Assembly (NCBI GenBank): GCA_026874595.1
Contig: CM049322.1
Location: forward strand, 2,155,900 to 2,219,899
Length of the DNA: 64,000 nt
Source of the DNA: Sipunculus nudus
Lineage: Eukaryota > Annelida > Sipuncula > Golfingiida > Sipunculidae
Reading direction: 5' to 3'
The notes under the pieces: model-generated
The model's input: only the letters and a program-made list of their open reading frames with translations
Told to the model about the DNA's origin: nothing
Databases searched by the model: none
Part shown: in pieces, positions 1 through 14,000 of the stretch
Numbering within the stretch: the first letter of the stretch is position 1
Layout: each line of letters starts with the position of its first letter
Made by a program: the position numbers and the translations under genes

Positions 1-241
1 TTCTGGATGACAAAGGTAGAATTTTAACTGGAACTGTTCTGCATCAAAGATGCTGTAATATCCCCAGACCATTAAGGTAATACCCCCCCTCTAAAAAGGC
101 CCCCTTCTTCTGAAGCATATACTGACACTTGACAAGGCCTAGACCTGCAAAGATCCCTAAAAAAGTCAGATTCTGATATTACATAAGTGTCACGGTGCAC
201 ATATAAGGGTTCCAACTTCCTTGCCAAAGAAGCTTGCTTTT

Positions 242-330
242 CTGGCGAAGCGGTTAGAATGCCGGACATCTGTGCATGCTGTGCGGGTTCGATTCCACGA
301 TCGGCCCACCAGTCATTTCTCACCCTGTGA
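242..330 (+). mobile_element. tRNA-derived SINE head (fragment)
   Basis: A tRNA-like promoter is visible: an A-box-like stretch (GAAGCGGTTAGAATGCCGG, 247-265) and a B box (GGTTCGATTCC, 286-296). No acceptor stem pairs around it, so it is not an intact tRNA gene. A Pol III-type SINE head is the simplest reading. The 3' extent is uncertain and no target-site duplication was found. Confidence 0.5.
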
Positions 331-2159
331 CATAAATATACCCAAACTTAAAGCATCCCCTATACTGTTACTCTGTTGACCTTATGTCCAACTGCCCTAC
401 TGCTGTCATGGCCAGTTCCAGTAACTTTACAATTATCACTAAAAGTGGCATCTGTGTGCCCAATTATAGAGGATTCTCATGAAGTTCTTACTCCTGCGTG
501 ACAGTGGCGCTCCCTGGAGACAGAAATTAAACTATTTGCACCCAACAGAAGAAACCAATACATGAATTATAAAAATATTCACTGAACATAAAAAAATGTG
601 AAAAAAAAATTAAAAACAAATAGTTAACTAATTCAATCCTCTACCTGTTACAGGTTTAGACAAGGCCAAGAGGGTCAAAGTCACAAAAGTTTGAAACTGA
701 CTGAAAACTTGGTGGAAATAATCTGTGTATCAAATTTGAAGAAAAAATTACAAAAAATCAGGGGAAAACGAAAATCCTATATATTTGCAGATTTGACCTT
801 GAAGGCCTAGGTCAATGTCATAAGTTTTCAAACATGTCTGATTTCTTGAGGGAAACAATTTAAGTGTTAAATATAGAGGAAAAAGGTGAAGTACTTCAAA
901 AGTTATGGGGTTCACAAAAATTCTGTTTCTACACATTTGACCTTGAAAACATGGTCAAGGTCACTAGTCTTTGAACAAATAGGAGGTCTTGATGGAAACA
1001 AGGGACCTATGGGTCACTGTGCTCAGCTGACGTTAACCTTGAAGGTGAAAATCTAAAATAATATCTAATGGAGATAAAGTGTAAGAGGAAGAGGTAATAA
1101 AGGCCATGGTTGGTTTATATGATTGGTTTGTATTGATGAGCAAGAAATTGTTGCAAAAAATATTTTGTGACCTGACCATGTGTTTCCTAATGTTGAAACT
1201 AAAGCATGTGAGCAGTTTGTGAACAAATGATCTGTACTATTACCATGATCATTAGTTGGTTTTTCGATTAACTGTTGACATTTCAGTAGTTTACACATTT
1301 GTTCAATTGAATCTATTTTTTTGTATAATATATATTATTGAATATATATGTATTTTATTTATGAAATGTAAACAGTTGAAATATAACTAATTAACAACAT
1401 AAAACAGGGCAAACAAAGCCTGATCTCAAATTCTGCTGAGGCAGGAAAATAATGAAAAAAATGTTCGTATTAAATCCTGATTTTTTTATCACATCAATTA
1501 TTTTCTAATTTAAGTTTATATTTCAATACATTTCCAATTTAACATATATATCTGAATATAAAAGTTGATTCATAATTCTCAATTGCATCATCATAAATCT
1601 CAATCTTGTCAGATAACACCACATCATGCATACAAATGTATATTTATTTTTTACCACAAAAATATATCTTTTAAATCTGCAAAACAATAAATATCTAAAA
1701 ATAATACTTGATTTAGATTTCACAATTTTTAATTGTGTCTTTATTTATCCATAATGTGCTTCATATTTTATAATAATTTAAGCATACTGATGGGTTCCTT
1801 TATATTTGTTGAAATCATTTAAAAGAAAATTGATTTCTTTAAAAAATCTACATTACACAACATTGCATCTTCTGGATTACCCCTTGAATTATTTTTTCAA
1901 GGAAAGTTTTTGCATATCGGAGTGGAAACAGCATTACAATTAAGGAGATACAGTGAAAACAATAACAATTACTGCATAACACTTGGTGGGTTGGGTTTGC
2001 GGGGGGGGGGGGGGGGGGGTGATTCGGGTGGTGATATGAGAATAACTGTACACCTGTCACAGCAGGGGATCTCCCCCAGTGACTGTAACAAATCAGAAAC
2101 CCTGGCATAGCTGACTTCCAGTGACCTGGAGTGGGACCCTGCATCTGTAATCAAAGCAA
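331..2159. other. AT-rich non-coding stretch, probable RRP1 intron or 3' flank
   Basis: Only short scattered open frames occur here and none resembles a known protein. The stretch lies downstream of the last placed RRP1 exon in the gene's direction. A run of 17 G at about 1999-2017 is the only outstanding local feature. Further RRP1 exons here cannot be excluded; I could not recognise any. Confidence 0.4.
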
Positions 2160-2890
2160 GTGACTACAGAAAAAAAATCAATAACTAGCTTAATTTTCAA
2201 GCTTTTATTTCCAAATTTCAGATTTAGACAAAATAAATATTTATGTTTACATGCTGTGAAAATTAAATCAATGGTGCTTACAGGAAAAAAATGTGCCATG
2301 GTCAAAGTTGGGCAAAATTTAAAGTACTGATTTTTTTTTTATGCTAATAACTTAAAAAATTTACAAAATTCAGATCTAATTTTGGGTAAACAATTGAATC
2401 TTAATTAAACATAGTTATATACTTGAAAAAATAGACTCTAGTTTCAAAATTTTTCATGTTAAGTGAGTTATTATTTTTCCGGATTTTTTACAAAGTGCAA
2501 TATGTTTGGGCCCACAACTTAAAGAATTTATACTTTACAGACTTAATTTCTGGCATGTACATAGGAACTATATAGAGGAATATTTATGGTAAATATGAGG
2601 AAAAACAGATGAGTGGTTTTGATATGAGGCAGTCCTGAAGTGTTAAAATATGATTTTAATAAAAAATTGAGGTTTTTCCTTAATTTCTCAAAGGAACAAA
2701 GTCGCAAAGACCCAGTTTTCAGCTTGGTAGGAGATCTTGGGGACATCTAACATTATGCTGAATTTTGGATTCCTAGGTCTTACGGTTTCAAAACGTGCCA
2801 CATCTACGGACGGACGGACGGACGGACAGACGGACGGACGACGGACAATGGACCACGACTATAGCTCAGATGACTTATAGTCAGCTGAGC
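2160..2890 (-). mobile_element. Hairpin-headed Helentron-like element, truncated copy
   Basis: Read on the minus strand from 2890, it begins with the family head AGCTCAGCTGACT-ATA-AGTCATCTGAGCT hairpin (both arms visible). It is followed by a GTCC/GTCCG microsatellite (2811-2850) and the same body as the copies at 45.0 and 57.4 kb (landmarks: AGTTAGATGTCCC-like motif, the pause at 'TTTGACCATGGCAC'). The 3' terminal hairpin (GTGACCC...GGTCCC) is missing, so the copy is truncated at about 2160. Confidence 0.65.
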
Positions 2891-2895
2891 AAAAA

Positions 2896-3929
2896 TTTGG
2901 GTGTCTCATTTGTAGAAAACATATAAGATAATTCAAAAGTTAATGGGGTTCACAAGGATCCTATATATTTGCGGTTTAACCTGAAGGTCAAGGGATTTTT
3001 CTGAGATCTTTCTTTTTGATTTTTAGAAAATACATCAATCCACATGAAAAATGTTTTTGTTTGTATTACACCAAATATGAGAAATTTTCAAAGTCAAGGC
3101 CACTCTCACAGTTAAGGTCATGACTTGAATTTACATAGCCTTCATCCTATAACCAATATCTGTGCATGTGCATAATATCAAAGAAATCTGTCTATACGTT
3201 TTTTTAATTATAATACTCACATCACCATCAAGTAGCAATGATGGGTGTATAAATAGGCATGAAAACAAGAAAAGGATAATAGGGGGCACCACCAGTCTCC
3301 TACACAAGACAAAGCTATCCATGATCTTCCATCAACTTGATCTTTGGACAGATCAATGCAACTGTTCTTGAGATTTAGAAGATTTTGTGCTATTTTTACA
3401 AATAAATTGATCTAAGGTCAAGGTAACCCCCCTTGTAGTCATGACATCATTACCTATATAAACATGTCAAGTTTGATAAAGACTGAAATATATTCATAAG
3501 TAATCTCGCTCATTAGATTTTTCAGCAGTGGCAGTGGTGGCAGTGGGCCTCTGCTAATACCATAGTATCAGACTTTGTCTGGGGATACAATAATCTCATA
3601 TCACCACTTATATGTCAGTGTTACACCATTTCCTTCACGGTGTTCAAGTCTGTTCAATTAATTTTCTCTGGAGCACACAGACTTATCAGCCATAACAGAC
3701 ACTAGACATTTATTTGTTTTATAGGTAACTACCACTCATGACCAGCAGCCAGTGGTTAACAGTCATTTTTTGTAAGAGGGTACAGACGTGGCAGGGCTGT
3801 GAGCAGGGAAGAGGGCTGGCAGGTCTTACAGCCTCAGAGATCCAAAACTGCTGGTAAGTAAGACCTTGATTTCACTTAAGAACAAAATGTTTGAGAACCT
3901 AAATCATGCACCAGTTTAAAGTAAGATCT
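2896..3929. other. Non-coding stretch with no recognised gene
   Basis: No conserved exon was recognised on either strand. It contains repeat-like phrases ('aaggtcaaggtcac', 'gggggcaccaccag') seen in other degraded interspersed repeats of this window. Confidence 0.35.
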
Positions 3930-4015
3930 TATTCATAATCTGCTTAATAATTATCTATAAAAACAAAGTTTTTATTCATAATCTGCTTAATAATTATCTA
4001 TAAAAACAAAGTTTT
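3930..4015. repeat. 43-bp tandem duplication (2 copies)
   Basis: Two near-identical 43-bp copies starting at TATTCATAATCTGCTTAATA (3930 and 3973) are directly adjacent. It is a recent local duplication with no coding potential. Confidence 0.9.
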
Positions 4016-4098
4016 TTTATCGGTTTCAACAGGAACCTCTAGCATCTATTTACACCATGTCAAAGGTTGGTCCAGTGTAGGACCCCCACTTTCTATTA

Positions 4099-4829
4099 CA
4101 GTAGAACGCCTGCTAACGGCCACGCCTTAATAACGGACAATACGTCTATAACAGTCAGATTTTCCGGTCCCGAATTTTCGACCGTTATATTTCATTATCA
4201 TTTTGTTGTCAATTGCGGTCACTCCTCTATTCCGTATTACGGCCAGGTCTCTCGGTCCTGCAGGCCGGGAAACGCCTCAATTACGGCCAGGGGCAGTGAC
4301 TCCATGACATGGGCTCAACAATATCATTACACAAGTGTCCGTTCTCACATATTCCTGTCTGTTAATGAGAGCCGCTCTACCATGACTGAGTTGTTTGACA
4401 CGTAGCCAGCGTCATACTGTGCACAATAGTAAGGCGTGTGTTCCAACCTGCGTGTATGTTTGGGAATCAGTTGTGAGTGCCGGATCTTAATCAGGGAGTT
4501 TGTCATTTAATTAACGAATGACAACCAGCGGGTCCTGATGATTATGTCCACAAGATAGGCAAACTGTGGATCTTTAAACATTTTTTAATGTCCTTGTGAA
4601 CACGTACATCAAACGAAACCAGTGCGGCAAACATCGCACAATTTACTCATACTTGAATAATTATGAATGCAAAATAAACATTAAAATTGTACAAATATTA
4701 TGGATATACAATCTTGATTTTGTGTTACATTTTAACCCCCCTATCCTGGTGTCCTGTATTACGGCCACTCCTGTATTAAGGCCACTTTCATCCAGTCCTG
4801 ATGGTGACCGTAATACAGGCGTTCTACTG
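4099..4829. mobile_element. Pogo/Tigger-like non-autonomous TIR element, 731 bp
   Basis: The left terminus CAGTAGAACGCCTG and the right terminus (reverse complement CAGTAGAACGCCTG) match perfectly for 14 bp and stay similar further in (CTAACGGCCAC against TATTACGGTCAC). Both ends abut TA (4097-4098 and 4830-4831), the target duplication of the Tc1/mariner superfamily. The CAGT...AACG-type TIR recalls pogo/Tigger. There is no transposase frame inside. It lies in the downstream part of RRP1. Confidence 0.8.
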
Positions 4830-4991
4830 TACCTTTTTCTACAATGTTTTTTTCCAAAATGTAAAAGTTTATCCCTAGCTCCATCTTCTGGCAACAACAA
4901 ATACTAGGTGTTTGGGTTCATTATTTGACAAGAAAGGTCATATTTTGCAACATTTCAAATGGTTAAAGTAAACCTCTAAAATAATACTCAC

Positions 4992-5089
4992 ACTGTAACC
5001 AGCTCGTATATTATTTTTCTGTTTCTTGCCACACACTCTTTCTTGCTGGCCAGTTTGAAAAGGAAGTCTGCCAGGTTAACAAAGTCCAC
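4992..5089 (-). CDS. RRP1: RRP1 exon 7 (conserved [13 protein letters not shown] segment)
   Basis: The exon encodes [17 protein letters not shown] and then [15 protein letters not shown], which corresponds to the FDYEAVANRLFEMAS...NRKRLYK segment of vertebrate RRP1. The acceptor is TTGATTGACAG (AG at 5091-5090) and the donor GTGAGT (4991-4986). It is 98 nt, starts in phase 0 and ends with two bases of a split codon. Confidence 0.82.
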
Positions 5090-8000
5090 CTGTCAATCAA
5101 ACAAGAAACTGCTGCAGTACTGTAAAACATTGACTTGGCATTTCCTTCAAAGTCACCATTAAGGAAATCTGAACTTGAAACGCTAATAAAAGTGCAGTTC
5201 GACTTATAACTTTTTTAAAGACTAATGTTGTATTCAAGTTTTAATCAAAATTTCTACAATAAAAATACACGTTATAAGTGATACAGGAGACAATAACTGT
5301 ATGACCAGTGGTACATGTTGTTGGTTACTAGACTGACAATGTATATACAGGATCCTAGAGCTGTCACAGTCTTCTATTTACTAAGAACTTGAATAATTAC
5401 CAAGGCAGCAAAAAAAATTCAACTCGAATTAACCTCCCTGTCACAGAGAGAGAAGAGCCAATAACATACCTGTTGTCAAAACAGTCCACCATCTTAGTCA
5501 GGGCTGGACATTCACATTACCAAGGGCAAGTAAAATTTTCAGAAAATGGTGGTAGGGCAACTTAAAGTGGGCTCCTACTCTATTTGCCTGACTGCATGGA
5601 AAAGAGTGTCCAACTAAACCTTCACCCAAAGGCAATAACCTTAACCAATCTTCAGCTACAGCTATCAAGTAGAATTAAATCACATTCACTGTAATAACCT
5701 TAACCAATCTTCAGCTACAGCTATCAAGTAGAATTAAATCACATTCACTGTAATAACCTTAACCAATCTTCAGCTACAGCTATCAAGTAGAATTAAATCA
5801 CATTCACTGTAATAACCTTAACCAATCTTCAGCTACAGCTATCAAGTAGAATTAAATCACATTCACTGTAATAACCTTAACCAATCTTCAGCTACAGCTA
5901 TCAAGTAGAATTAAATCACATTCACTGTAATAACCTTAACCAATCTTCAGCTACAGCTATCAAGTAGAATTAAATCACATTCACTGTAATAACCTTAACC
6001 AATCTTCAGCTACAGCTATCAAGTAGAATTAAATCACATTCACTGTAATAACCTTAACCAATCTTCAGCTACAGCTATCAAGTAGAATTAAATCACATTC
6101 ACTGTAATAACCTTAACCAATCTTCAGCTACAGCTATCAAGTAGAATTAAATCACATTCACTGTAATAACCTTAACCAATCTTCAGCTACAGCTATCAAG
6201 TAGAATTAAATCACATTTACTGTAATAACTTTAACCAATCTTCAGCTACAGCTATCAAGTAGAATTAAATCACATTCACTGTAATAACCTTAACCAATCT
6301 TCAGCTACAGCTATCAAGTAGAATTAAATCACATTCACTGTAATAACCTTAACCAATCTTCAGCTACAGCTATCAAGTAGAATTAAATCACATTCACTGT
6401 AATAACCTTAACCAATCTTCAGCTACAGCTATCAAGTAGAATTAAATCACATTCACTGTAATAACCTTAACCAATCTTCAGCTACAGCTATCAAGTAGAA
6501 TTAAATCACATTCACTGTAATAACCTTAACCAATCTTCAGCTACAGCTATCAAGTAGAATTAAATCACATTCACTGTAATAACCTTAACCAATCTTCAGC
6601 TACAGCTATCAAGTAGAATTAAATCACATTCACTGTAATAACCTTAACCAATCTTCAGCTACAGCTATCAAGTAGAATTAAATCACATTCACTGTAATAA
6701 CCTTAACCAATCTTCAGCTACAGCTATCAAGTAGAATTAAATCACATTCACTGTAATAACCTTAACCAATCTTCAGCTACAGCTATCAAGTAGAATTAAA
6801 TCACATTCACTGTAATGACCTTAACCAATCTTCAGCTACAGCTATCAAGTAGAATTAAATCACATTCACTGTAATGACCTTAACCAATCTTCAGCTACAG
6901 CTATCAAGTAGAATTAAATCACATTCACTGTAATAACCTTAACCAATCTTCAGCTACAGCTATCAAGTAGAATTAAATCACATTCACTGTAATAACCTTA
7001 ACCAATCTTCAGCTACAGCTATCAAGTAGAATTAAATCACATTCACTGTAATAACCTTAACCAATCTTCAGCTACAGCTATCAAGTAGAATTAAATCACA
7101 TTCACTGTAATGACCTTAACCAATCTTCAGCTACAGCTATCAAGTAGAATTAAATCACATTCACTGTAATAACCTTAACCAATCTTCAGCTACAGCTATC
7201 AAGTAGAATTAAATCACATTCACTGTAATAACCTTAACCAATCTTCAGCTACAGCTATCAAGTAGAATTAAATCACATTCACTGTAATAACCTTAACCAA
7301 TCTTCAGCTACAGCTATCAAGTAGAATTAAATCACATTCACTGTAATGACCTTAACCAATCTTCAGCTACAGCTATCAAGTAGAATTAAATCACATTCAC
7401 TGTAATAACCTTAACCAATCTTCAGCTACAGCTATCAAGTAGAATTAAATCACATTCACTGTAATAACCTTAACCAATCTTCAGCTACAGCTATCAAGTA
7501 GAATTAAATCACATTCACATTATATCACATGACCTGTCTGCTTATCTGTGCAAATACTAAGCAGAAATATCATCAACAAACAGATATCTGAGCGGGATCA
7601 TTGTCTAACATTCAACATTATCACACTGAACACACTATGTCTTTGTGGCTGTGAGGACAAGTAGACATTTATGTAGGGAAAGTAAAAGCTAGATGTTACT
7701 GCCCTGTGGGGAAAGTACTTATAATAGTTAATGTAGATCCCTGTCAGTGATAGATATAATTGCTTCTAGACCTCCAAGTTTCACCAGATGTGATGATTAG
7801 AGTCTGACACACGTGGCAGCCTTTACTGTGTCATGATGTAACTAAATGGATGTGACTGCATGCCAGGACCTTGTGTGTCACAAAACACAAGCCTGATGGC
7901 AACTTCATACAAAAATGTGAAATGTCATTTTGTGGCAGTTAACATACCAAGGGTTAATTTCTACTGAGTGGATGGCCTTGGCAGACCTGTGACTGGTCAC

Positions 8001-11000
8001 TCACCTTTAGCTGACAGGTCTCCTCCTGATCTGATTGGTCCTGGTCCTGCTGAGACTCCTCCCCCTTTTGGTTTAGCTCCACCTCTTTGTCTTCCTCATT
8101 GGCTGTTTGAGCATCAACCTCGTTGTCAATCAGGGGCATGAACACCCTCTTCACTATGTGGGTCATCATTGGTTTCCTGAAAGATTTGCAGGAAAAAAAG
8201 CTTCAATATGTGTTGGTACTGTATGAGATTAGCTTATTTAATGAGACAAATTCCATAGATATAACACTCACTGCCTGAAATCCCACACTCCATTCAATTA
8301 TGGAGCAATAAACCATTTAGAGATTACATTAAGAGAGTTCATCAGTTTTGTAACAAACTTAAGTCACCATAAAATTTTCATTGCCAAGCCCCTTAATACA
8401 AGCCCATACAGGTTATCATTTGATCTGCACAACAGGTAAATCAATAACAAATTGTATCTTGCACATCACTCAGATAACCAAGCTTGCCCTACACTTCTGG
8501 TTCCAGCATGACCTCTGACCCATAAAAATTTCTAGTCATACAACCATAGTCAAGAAATACTGTTGCTGACTAAATATTAACAGTGATTTGAAATATGCAA
8601 TGTTCACAGTGGAATAGTTATTCCTAAAAATGAAAACCATCAAAAATGCAGCTTATACATAAAATTGCATCCATGCACCAAATGCACTGATAATTATTTA
8701 AAAAGATTCTCTGCAGAATACTGTTGCATTTTGGACAGGTCTAGTTGTGTCAGATCTAGTTAACCTTTGGACAGGTCTAGTTGTGTCAGATCTAGTTAAC
8801 CTTTGGACAGGTCTAGTTGTGTCAGATCTAGTTAACCTTTGGACAGGTCTAGTTGTGTCAGATCTAGTTAACCTTTGGACAGGTCTAGTTGTGTCAGATC
8901 TAGTTAACCTTTGGACAGGTCTAGTTGTGTCAGATCTAGTTAACCTGTGGACAGGTCTAGTTGTGTCAGATCTAGTTAACCTGTGGACAGGTCTAGTTGT
9001 GTCAGATCTAGTTAACCTGTGGACAGGTCTAGTTGCGTCAGATCTAGTTAACCTGTGGACAGGTCTAGTTGTGTCAGATCTAGTTAACCTGTGGACAGGT
9101 CTAGTTGTGTCAGATCTAGTTAACCTGTGGACAGGTCTAGTTGTGTCAGATCTAGTTAACCTGTGGACAGGTCTAGTTGTGTCAGAAGTAGTTAACCTGT
9201 GGACAGGTCTAGTTGTGTCAGAAGTAGTTAACCTGTGGACAGGTCTAGTTGTGTCAGATCTAGTTAACCTGTGGACAGGTCTAGTTGTGTCAGATCTAGT
9301 TAACCTGTGGACAGGTCTAGTTGTGTCAGATCTAGTTAACCTGTGGACAGGTCTAGTTGTGTCAGATCTAGTTAACCTGTGGACAGGTCTAGTTGAGTCA
9401 GATCTAGTTAACCTTTGGACAGGTCTAGTTGAGTCAGATCTAGTTAACCTTTGGACAGGTCTAGTTGAGTCAGATCTAGTTAACCTGTGGACAGGTCTAG
9501 TTGAGTCAGATCTAGTTAACCTTTGGACAGGTCTAGTTGTGTCAGATCTAGTTAACCTTTGGACAGGTCTAGTTGTGTCAGATCTAGTTAACCTTTGGAC
9601 AGGTCTAGTTGTGTCAGATCTAGTTAACCTTTGGACAGGTCTAGTTGTGTCAGATCTAGTTAACCTTTGGACAGGTCTAGTTGTGTCAGATCTAGTTAAC
9701 CTGTGGACAGGTCTAGTTGTGTCAGATCTAGTTAACCTGTGGACAGGTCTAGTTGTGTCAGATCTAGTTAACCTGTGGACAGGTCTAGTTGTGTCAGATC
9801 TAGTTAACCTGTGGACAGGTCTAGTTGTGTCAGATCTAGTTAACCTGTGGACAGGTCTAGTTGTGTCAGATCTAGTTAACCTGTGGACAGGTCTAGTTGT
9901 GTCAGATCTAGTTAACCTGTGGACAGGTCTAGTTGTGTCAGATCTAGTTAACCTTTGGACAGGTCTAGTTGTGTCAGATCTAGTTAACCTGTGGACAGGT
10001 CTAGTTGTGTCAGATCTAGTTAACCTTTGGACAGGTCTAGTTGTGTCAGATCTAGTTAACCTGTGGACAGGTCTAGTTGTGTCAGATCTAGTTAACCTTT
10101 GGACAGGTCTAGTTGTGTCAGATCTAGTTAACCTTTCGACAGGTCTAGTTGAGTCAGATCTAGTTAACCTGTGGACAGGTCTAGTTGTGTCAGATCTAGT
10201 TAACCTGTGGACAGGTCTAGTTGTGTCAGATCTAGTTAACCTGTGGACAGGTCTAGTTGTGTCAGATCTAGTTAACCTGTGGACAGGTCTAGTTGTGTCA
10301 GATCTAGTTAACCTTTGGACAGGTCTAGTTGTGTCAGATCTAGTTAACCTTTGGACAGGTCTAGTTGTGTCAGATCTAGTTAACCTGTGGACAGGTCTAG
10401 TTGTGTCAGATCTAGTTAACCTGTGGACAGGTCTAGTTGTGTCAGATCTAGTTAACCTGTGGACAGGTCTAGTTGTGTCAGATCTAGTTAACCTGTGGAC
10501 AGGTCTAGTTGTGTCAGATCTAGTTAACCTGTGGACAGGTCTAGTTGTGTCAGATCTAGTTAACCTGTGGACAGGTCTAGTTGTGTCAGAAGTAGTTAAC
10601 CTGTGGACAGGTCTAGTTGTGTCAGAAGTAGTTAACCTGTGGACAGGTCTAGTTGTGTCAGATCTAGTTAACCTGTGGACAGGTCTAGTTGTGTCAGATC
10701 TAGTTAACCTGTGGACAGGTCTAGTTGTGTCAGATCTAGTTAACCTGTGGACAGGTCTAGTTGTGTCAGATCTAGTTAACCTTTGGACAGGTCTAGTTGA
10801 GTCAGATCTAGTTAACCTTTGGACAGGTCTAGTTGAGTCAGATCTAGTTAACCTGTGGACAGGTCTAGTTGTGTCAGATCTAGTTAACCTGTGGACAGGT
10901 CTAGTTGTGTCAGATCTAGTTAACCTGTGGACAGGTCTAGTTGTGTCAGATCTAGTTAACCTGTGGACAGGTCTAGTTGTGTCAGATCTAGTTAACCTTT

Positions 11001-14000
11001 GGACAGGTCTAGTTGTGTCAGATCTAGTTAACCTGTGGACAGGTCTAGTTGTGTCAGATCTAGTTAACCTGTGGACAGGTCTAGTTGTGTCAGATCTAGT
11101 TAACCTTTGGACAGGTCTAGTTGTGTCAGATCTAGTTAACCTGTGGACAGGTCTAGTTGTGTCAGATCTAGTTAACCTGTGGACAGGTCTAGTTGTGTCA
11201 GATCTAGTTAACCTGTGGACAGGTCTAGTTGTGTCAGATCTAGTTAACCTGTGGACAGGTCTAGTTGTGTCAGATCTAGTTAACCTGTGGACAGGTCTAG
11301 TTGTGTCAGATCTAGTTAACCTGTGGACAGGTCTAGTTGTGTCAGATCTAGTTAACCTGTGGACAGGTCTAGTTGTGTCAGATCTAGTTAACCTGTGGAC
11401 AGGTCTAGTTGTGTCAGATCTAGTTAACCTTTGGACAGGTCTAGTTGTGTCAGATCTAGTTAACCTGTGGACAGGTCTAGTTGTGTCAGATCTAGTTAAC
11501 CTTTGGACAGGTCTAGATGTGTCAGATCTAGTTAACCTGTGGACAGGTCTAGTTGTGTCAGATCTAGTTAACCTTTGGACAGGTCTAGTTGTGTCAGATC
11601 TAGTTAACCTTTGGACAGGTCTAGTTGAGTCAGATCTAGTTAACCTGTGGACAGGTCTAGTTGTGTCAGATCTAGTTAACCTGTGGACAGGTCTAGTTGT
11701 GTCAGATCTAGTTAACCTGTGGACAGGTCTAGTTGTGTCAGATCTAGTTAACCTGTGGACAGGTCTAGTTGTGTCAGATCTAGTTAACCTGTGGACAGGT
11801 CTAGTTGTGTCAGATCTAGTTAACCTGTGGACAGGTCTAGTTGTGTCAGATCTAGTTAACCTGTGGACAGGTCTAGTTGTGTCAGATCTAGTTAACCTGT
11901 GGACAGGTCTAGTTGTGTCAGATCTAGTTAACCTTTGGACAGGTCTAGTTGTGTCAGATCTAGTTAACCTGTGGACAGGTCTAGTTGTGTCAGATCTAGT
12001 TAACCTGTGGACAGGTCTTGTTGTGTCAGATCTAGTTAACCTGTGGACAGGTCTAGTTGTGTCAGATCTAGTAAACCTTTGGACAGGTCTAGTTGTGTCA
12101 GATCTAGTTAACCTTTGGACAGGTCTAGTTGTGTCAGATCTAGTTAACCTTTGGACAGGTCTAGTTGTGTCAGATCTAGTTAACCTGTGGACAGGTCTAG
12201 TTGTGTCAGATCTAGTTAACCTTTGGACAGGTCTAGTTGTGTCAGATCTAGTTAACCTTTGGACAGGTCTAGTTGTGTCAGATCTAGTTAACCTGTGGAC
12301 AGGTCTAGTTGTGTCAGATCTAGTTAACCTGTGGACAGGTCTAGTTGTGTCAGATCTAGTTAACCTGTGGACAGGTCTAGTTGTGTCAGATCTAGTTAAC
12401 CTGTGGACAGGTCTAGTTGTGTCAGATCTAGTTAACCTGTGGACAGGTCTAGTTGTGTCAGATCTAGTTAACCTGTGGACAGGTCTAGTTGTGTCAGATC
12501 TAGTTAACCTGTGGACAGGTCTAGTTGTGTCAGATCTAGTTAACCTGTGGACAGGTCTAGTTGTGTCAGATCTAGTTAACCTGTGGACAGGTCTAGTTGT
12601 GTCAGATCTAGTTAACCTGTGGACAGGTCTAGTTGTGTCAGATCTAGTTAACCTGTGGACAGGTCTAGTTGTGTCAGATCTAGTTAACCTGTGGACAGGT
12701 CTAGTTGTGTCAGATCTAGTTAACCTGTGGACAGGTCTAGTTGTGTCAGATCTAGTTAACCTTTGGACAGGTCTAGTTGTGTCAGATCTAGTTAACCTGT
12801 GGACAGGTCTAGTTGTGTCAGATCTAGTTAACCTGTGGACAGGTCTAGTTGTGTCAGATCTAGTTAACCTGTGGACAGGTCTAGTTGTGTCAGATCTAGT
12901 TAACCTGTGGACAGGTCTAGTTGTGTCAGATCTAGTTAACCTGTGGACAGGTCTACTTGTGTCAGATCTAGTTAACCTGTGGACAGGTCTACTTGTGTCA
13001 GATCTAGTTAACCTGTGGACAGGTCTAGTTGTGTCAGATCTAGTTAACCTTTGGACAGGTCTAGTTGTGTCAGATCTAGTTAACCTGTGGACAGGTCTAG
13101 TTGTGTCAGATCTAGTTAACCTGTGGACAGGTCTAGTTGTGTCAGATCTAGTTAACCTGTGGACAGGTCTAGTTGTGTCAGATCTAGTTAACCTGTGGAC
13201 AGGTCTAGTTGTGTCAGATCTAGTTAACCTGTGGACAGGTCTAGTTGTGTCAGATCTAGTTAACCTTTGGACAGGTCTAGTTGTGTCAGATCTAGTTAAC
13301 CTGTGGACAGGTCTAGTTGTGTCAGATCTAGTTAACCTGTGGACAGGTCTAGTTGTGTCAGATCTAGTTAACCTGTGGACAGGTCTAGTTGTGTCAGATC
13401 TAGTTAACCTTTGGACAGGTCTAGTTGTGTCAGATCGAGTTAACCTGTGGACAGGTCTAGTTGTGTCAGATCTAGTTAACCTGTGGACAGGTCTAGTTGT
13501 GTCAGATCTAGTTAACCTTTGGACAGGTCTAGTTGTGTCAGATCTAGTTAACCTGTGGACAGGTCTAGTTGTGTCAGATCTAGTTAACCTGTGGACAGGT
13601 CTAGTTGTGTCAGATCTAGTTAACCTGTGGACAGGTCTAGTTGTGTCAGATCTAGTTAACCTGTGGACAGGTCTAGTTGTGTCAGATCTAGTTAACCTTT
13701 GGACAGGTCTAGTTGTGTCAGATCTAGTTAACCTTTGGACAGGTCTAGTTGTGTCAGATCTAGTTAACCTGTGGACAGGTCTAGTTGTGTCAGATCTAGT
13801 TAACCTGTGGACAGGTCTAGTTGTGTCAGATCTAGTTAACCTGTGGACAGGTCTAGTTGTGTCAGATCTAGTTAACCTGTGGACAGGTCTAGTTGTGTCA
13901 GATCTAGTTAACCTGTGGACAGGTCTACTTGTGTCAGATCTAGTTAACCTGTGGACAGGTCTACTTGTGTCAGATCTAGTTAACCTGTGGACAGGTCTAG

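Noticed and set aside
242-312. tRNA gene
   Set aside because: A and B boxes are present, but no acceptor stem pairs and the anticodon arm is poor; a SINE head is the better reading.
3795-3865. Possible small exon flanked by AG and GTAAGT near 3855
   Set aside because: Neither strand gives a peptide resembling the expected RRP1 C-terminal region, and the phase cannot be tested without the neighbouring exon.
5629-7520. CRISPR-like regular repeat array
   Set aside because: Units are directly adjacent with no unique spacers and the DNA is eukaryotic; it is a minisatellite.
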